A model generated the notes under the pieces. The model did no database searches. It worked only from the letters and a program-made list of their open reading frames with translations, and was not told the DNA's origin. Made by a program: the position numbers and the translations under genes. A DNA stretch of 35,705 nt, taken from NCBI GenBank assembly GCA_033085395.1, contig JANQBS010000352.1:1-35705 (forward strand), written 5' to 3'. The stretch comes from Xanthoparmelia taractica (Eukaryota; Ascomycota; Lecanoromycetes; Lecanorales; Parmeliaceae). Positions 31,437 through 35,705 of the stretch are shown here, one piece after another. Within the stretch, counting starts at the first letter, position 1, and each line of letters starts with the position of its first letter.

Positions 31437-32957
31437 AACCCTTGAATTTGGCCGTAATTTGGTCGCCATTTTCCCATTGACAGCCCCATTGCTTTTTTAT
31501 CATCATACATAACCTTTGGGGAAATTGCAATTACCAAGAAACTCCCCTTTGCGAACTCAACCACTCAGTCAGAATTCCCAAACGTGTCTCGCTGTGCATA
31601 ACGACCTGCGACTTGGCACTGTGTTCAGGATACTTTGGAGCCTTTGGGCAAGGATCAGCAGCCTCACTGTTCCCAATGGCCAATGCCGTTGGAGGGGCAC
31701 ACCCTTCCCACAACTTCACCTGCAAGCAAGCGCATACTGTGAATTTCAGCTGCAACCCTCAAAGCCTGATGAATCCACAGCTACTTCTTCATAATCGTAG
31801 TGTGACATGGCTCAGCCAGGTAAGACGCAGAGGCTGATTGCCGTTGGATCAGAAAATTATGGATCTCCGTACTCCGTTACTTGCCTCAGAAGGATGATAC
31901 GAATCAGCTTACGAAGGCCCGCATCAGCACCTTAGTGGACCAAATATCCGCTATCGATTGTAGCCACTTATCGATAGGGATTCATGCTGGGGGAAATGGG
32001 CGGTCTTGCTGCGTAGCTCGGCCCGTGAATCCATTGGTCAGAAGCATAGCCGCCATGACTGCAGTGTGCTTGAATCGACCTTCCAGAACTACTTGGGGCG
32101 ATCTGCAAAGCCCTGCAAGGTACCGATTCCTGGATAGATAGGCGCCAGAAGCAATTCGTCTCATTGGAACCCTATCGATAGCAGACTTGGGAGATGGCTC
32201 ATTTTTTTTTGGCACCGCTTTGATGTCCTTTCGAAACCAAGCAACCGTGCAGTGCGGGGTCTCAAACATGCGCAGCAACAGCATTGGTGCGGCGCGTATA
32301 TCTCTCCCGGATATGTGTTCACTAACAAGTACCACACACCCAACCCTCGGGATCAATGCGTCTGACTGTTCAAACTTTCAAACTTCTTTTCGGTCCTTCT
32401 ACGAGTGCCGTGCGCGCAATTCTGGGCCTGTCGAGTGTTTGACGTGCTTCCGTGGTGCATGACCATTTGTGCGGCGGGCAGTACAGTGCTGTGCTAAATC
32501 ATGAATCACCACACCACCAAGTGAAAATACCCGCCACTCGAGGGCGGCGCGGTCAGTGGCACGGTATTACGTAGCGACACCATTGTATGCAAAAAGGACA
32601 TGCACAAATCATCCTCTCGAAATAATAATTTGCTACTAATAATAGGATTCAGACTATTGAGTGGCAATTGGCAAGAGATTAATCACCAAAGAGGTAAGAC
32701 GGCCTTGCCGCTCTACACAGAAGTAGTGAGAATAGTGAGAGTAGTGAGAGTAACCCTGTTATGCCGTTCGAAGTCGGCTCCGTCACTTTGCATTAGATTC
32801 AAATCAATTGCCACGTTTATTGGCTCGGACTTTGCTGGGGAGTCTTGTCCATGCACTCTCCCCTGCTAGCCAGCCAAAAGGTATTTTAGAAGAACGCCAA
32901 TCGGAACAAGCTGGGACTATCCCTACGCTAATGCAGGAACCGGCGCAGGTACCGTAC

Positions 32958-33007
32958 TTTTGTTTTCTTTTTCTTTTTTTTCTTTTTTTTTTTTTTTTTT
33001 TTTTTTT
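32958..33007. repeat. Poly-T tract with about 26 consecutive T
   Basis: T runs interrupted by G or C become an uninterrupted T stretch ending at 33007. On the minus strand this is a poly-A run; no adjacent retroelement or target-site duplication was noted. Confidence 0.9.
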
Positions 33008-34700
33008 CATCTGATGAAAAAACGTAAAAGAATTCGACATTGAAAGAATAATAAAATAATCCCTCGGCAAAAGCGCGATTGTAAAAAAGACTCATGGAAT
33101 TGCGTCATAGAAGGAATGCCGATAACAAGCAATTGCAGATCAACAAAATCGCTCAGCACCCGACTTTCCTCTTTCTCCACAGTACCGATGACTAACAACA
33201 GCTTTTAATCTTTCCCACCGGCTCCTTCAGCAGCGGCTGGAGTGTCGCTGTACGGACCGCAAAAAATCTGACCATCAAGATTGACAACCCTTACCTCCCT
33301 TGACCCCTACTTCGCTTTAGCAGCGTACAGCGATACTACTCGTACAAACTACAGAGTCCCTTAATCAAGGGTCAACGGGCCGGGTGGTATCCCCACCAGG
33401 CACCATGAAGCCTGTTGCTCCCATGAAAAACCTCCGACGGCATGGAAGAAAGTTCTAAGGGCTGTCGAAACGAAGTATGGCCGTGATCCAGGTACAGGAC
33501 CAGGATCATGGATCTTGCGTTGAAATTTCCACAATCGTTCCTGGTAACACCTCGATAGCCATCTTGAAGGTTGGTCAAGAAATGTCGACAAAAATCCACC
33601 ACCAACTTCGCGGCAGAGGCTGAAAAGAAGCTTTGGGGGCCCCAGCGTCTTTGCTTTGTGGAGCGAGGAGGCAGGAAGACGGCATATGTGCCAACATCGT
33701 CAACCGTAGTGCTCTGTGGCTCCTACTTTTGGATCGTGAGATGTCTACCGATAGATTTCCGTGCATCATATGGAACATGGCAGAGCGGATCTTGACCCCA
33801 GATGGTGGAAACGAGATCGAGGCCTAGCGAACTGCTGAACCGTGGAACAATGTCACGGCTTGGCGGGTAGTCACACGATGTTTGAGAATTCGCCGCTGGT
33901 GTGAAGTCAAGAAGCGAGGTGGTTGAGATTCCAGGGTACAAATTTGGCCCGCTTTGGAGAAGGCGGAATGAAGATAACTCGTTAGAGATACTGTCAACCA
34001 ACAGTGGGGGCTATCTCCAGACCGCTCACGACAAAATTACGTCGAGATGAGAACGGCCCAAGGTCTGAGGGACATTTGGATCTTCAGCGTTATGGGGACG
34101 CGGTCAAGAAGATGGCTTAGCAAAAACCAACTCGAAACCGTGAGGCTCAAAGATCAACCGCAAACGGTGTATGGATAGTATCGATAGTCGAGACGGAATC
34201 TCATTTTCATACTTTTGAGGGTCCATTTGAGAACCGGGAAAGGTCAAGCCCTGAAGCTTTTGCCCCAAAACAGCCGACTCAAGCCCAACGTGGGGTCCAG
34301 ACTCTAGCATGGCCGCCGGCAGAGTACAGACATGTGTCCCTGATGTGGGAGCCTTTTCACTATCACTATCACCATATCGAATCTCCGCGTGCACGTGCTC
34401 CATCCGGGGAGGAAAATCACGACAGCAAAAAAGAAAAGGAAATGAAAATCCCCTCACCGCCCAATCCCATACCCTCCTCCGAAGAACAGCTTTGACCGAC
34501 TTTCCTATTCGAGTTTTTCATGTTCTGGGGTGGCCCACGAGGTCTTCCGGGGATATGAGGTGGGGTATCGGAAGCCCTGAAACGCGGCTAGAATGGCTTC
34601 GGATGCAGATCGCTGAAAGGGAAAGAAAAAAGAAAAAATAGCGGGCTGACTTGGTGGGTGTGTACCTGAAGATCTTTTTGCCATGGTGTGTCTTTTTGCT

Positions 34701-34722
34701 TTTCTTTTTTTTTTTTTTTTTG
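34701..34722. repeat. T-rich homopolymer tract
   Basis: Long uninterrupted T run on the + strand. Confidence 0.85.
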
Positions 34723-35250
34723 TCTTTTCTCCTCTGTCCTATCAATCACGCACCAGTTGTAACTTTCCCTTCTCATCTGGGGAAAGAAAGTGCAAACAAA
34801 ATCCCGCAAGCTTTCCACCCACGTGGTGGCGAGGTTCCCCCAAGCAAAAACTCTGTTGCTTGCCATGTGGAGAGAGCTTGCTATCCCGTCTTTTTTTCTG
34901 TCAACCTTGTTTCGTTCTTTAGTCCTTTGGGTATTTCGAAAGCGTGTTTTCCGATGACGGCGTCGATGCATAGTTCAAATCCTTGAGTACATTATCGTAT
35001 GATGTACAAGTAAATTATATCGTGCTGAATGAAGTTGGAAGAGAAACCCATGGGATCCTCAAAAGAATAAACATACACCATTGTAACGCAACGCGATTTC
35101 TTTGGATATCGATATAAAGTAAAACAACCCCCAAATCTGCGATCAAACTTGGGGCAAATCGCGCCATCTGTTGTCATTTTCGTGGCTCTAGATTTACTTT
35201 ACCGATGCATCGCTCGCGTATCATACCCTACGTAAGGGAGGGTGTGGTAT

Positions 35251-35273
35251 ACTTACTCACTCACTCACTCGCT
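35251..35273. repeat. ACTC tetranucleotide microsatellite
   Basis: About five tandem copies of the CACT/ACTC unit. Confidence 0.85.
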
Positions 35274-35369
35274 TAGTGTATACCGTGTGCATTGAATATA
35301 TGGTAGCGAGAACCACACCTCGTGCTCGGGGCAGAAATGAAATCATCATGAGTTCTGTTCTGGACCACA

Positions 35370-35525
35370 GCCCCCTCCCCCCCCCCTTTCTCCTTCATGC
35401 CCTGCTCCCTCTCTCTCTCTCACTGCCTCTCCGTAAACGAGCTCCAGGGCCCAGGCTTGAGAGCAGTAAGGTAGGTCCTCGAAGCATCTCCCTCTCTCTC
35501 GCTCTCGCTCTCGCTCTCCCTCATC
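35370..35525. repeat. Pyrimidine-rich CT and CTCTCG microsatellites
   Basis: A C run at about 35,376-35,386, CT repeats at about 35,408-35,422, and GCTCTC units at about 35,488-35,520. Such a tract is common just upstream of fungal start codons and may belong to the promoter of the truncated frame at 35,578. Confidence 0.8.
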
Positions 35526-35577
35526 TCTGCACCCAAAATCCCGCCTACCTGTACCGTACAAGCCAGTATCACCATCA

Positions 35578-35631
35578 TGAGCGATGGCATCATCAGTAGA
35601 CAGACAACCACTCCGGTCCGCAGAAACGAAT

Positions 35632-35705
<74 letters not shown>
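35578..35705 (+). CDS. Possible 5' end of a gene cut by the poly-G end
   Basis: An ATG in favourable context (caccatcATGagc) opens a frame of 18 codons with a plausible protein N terminus (MSDGIISRQTTTPVRRNEW) before the G run makes it meaningless. It follows a CT-rich stretch as many fungal starts do. It is too short to assign a family and could be chance. Confidence 0.3.
35632..35705. other. Terminal run of 74 G, probable sequencing artefact
   Basis: Uninterrupted G from 35632 to the last base. Two-colour Illumina chemistry reports absent signal as G, and such tails sometimes survive into contig ends. A natural G homopolymer this long would be very unusual. Confidence 0.85.

Larger units (their letters stand above)
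30901..35577. other. Long region without a supported gene, rich in simple repeats
   Basis: Ordinary GC composition, not RIP-affected. All open frames are short (120 codons or fewer), overlap in both strands and show no signal peptide, domain or plausible splice chain that I could follow. The longest candidates, minus-strand 34,104-34,457 and 33,723-34,001, have no recognised motif. It could hold a long promoter of msn2, a lineage-specific gene with many introns, or non-coding transcripts. Confidence 0.45.

Noticed and set aside
34104..34457. 117-codon minus frame as a gene
   Set aside because: No domain, no plausible splice partners, and an overlapping open frame on the other strand.
34971..34985. 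tRNA B-box-like gttcaaatcc
   Set aside because: No matching A box or cloverleaf could be drawn around it.
1..35705. CRISPR array or prophage
   Set aside because: No regularly spaced repeats with unique spacers and no phage genes; intron-containing fungal genes show the window is eukaryotic.

Overview
The window is a piece of a filamentous ascomycete (Pezizomycotina) nuclear genome. Evidence: genes with short GT-AG introns (mostly 43-75 nt, fungal branch-site-like motifs), fungal-specific families (Shr3, Mug190, Msn2-type zinc finger, rhodopsin-domain Pth11-like protein), and an AT-rich block with the hallmark of repeat-induced point mutation (RIP). I cannot fix the class or genus from sequence alone.

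Layout. 1-7,490: RIP-destroyed repeats. By eye CpA and TpG are nearly absent while CpG persists. A Ty3/gypsy chromovirus fossil on the + strand still reads as reverse transcriptase, RNase H, integrase and chromodomain. From about 5.65 kb there is probably a pogo/Fot1-like DNA transposon fossil. Between them lies a less AT-rich island with a 22-bp tandem repeat. 7,500-9,250: normal composition, with one broken minus-strand gene fragment. 9,371-11,425 (+): secreted type-B carboxylesterase with a frame problem. 12,201-12,934 (+): shr3. 13,269-14,712 (-): seven-TM rhodopsin-domain protein with a GC-AG intron. 16,040-16,926 (+): small secreted protein of unknown function. 18,731-19,827 (-): AKAP7-like 2H-phosphoesterase-fold protein with damaged catalytic motifs, flanked on each side by a polypyrimidine-to-polypurine switch. 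21,960-26,147 (-): mug190, a large SMP/C2 lipid-transfer-type protein, divergent from dph4 at 26,678-27,196 (+). 28,239-30,230 (-): Msn2/Seb1-type stress transcription factor with an upstream ORF in its leader. 30,316-35,577: long stretch with no convincing gene, rich in simple repeats. The window ends in 74 G, most likely a sequencing or assembly artefact that cuts a possible gene start.

The genes look like ordinary independent fungal loci rather than one pathway: amino-acid permease biogenesis (shr3), membrane contact sites (mug190), diphthamide synthesis (dph4) and stress transcription (msn2). I see no biosynthetic cluster, CRISPR array or phage-like system. The best candidates for something new are the small secreted protein, the catalytically altered 2H protein, and the C-to-G strand-composition switch that recurs within several + strand genes and in two intergenic blocks. 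All exon structures were built by hand from splice motifs and protein similarity remembered from the families; no alignment was run.
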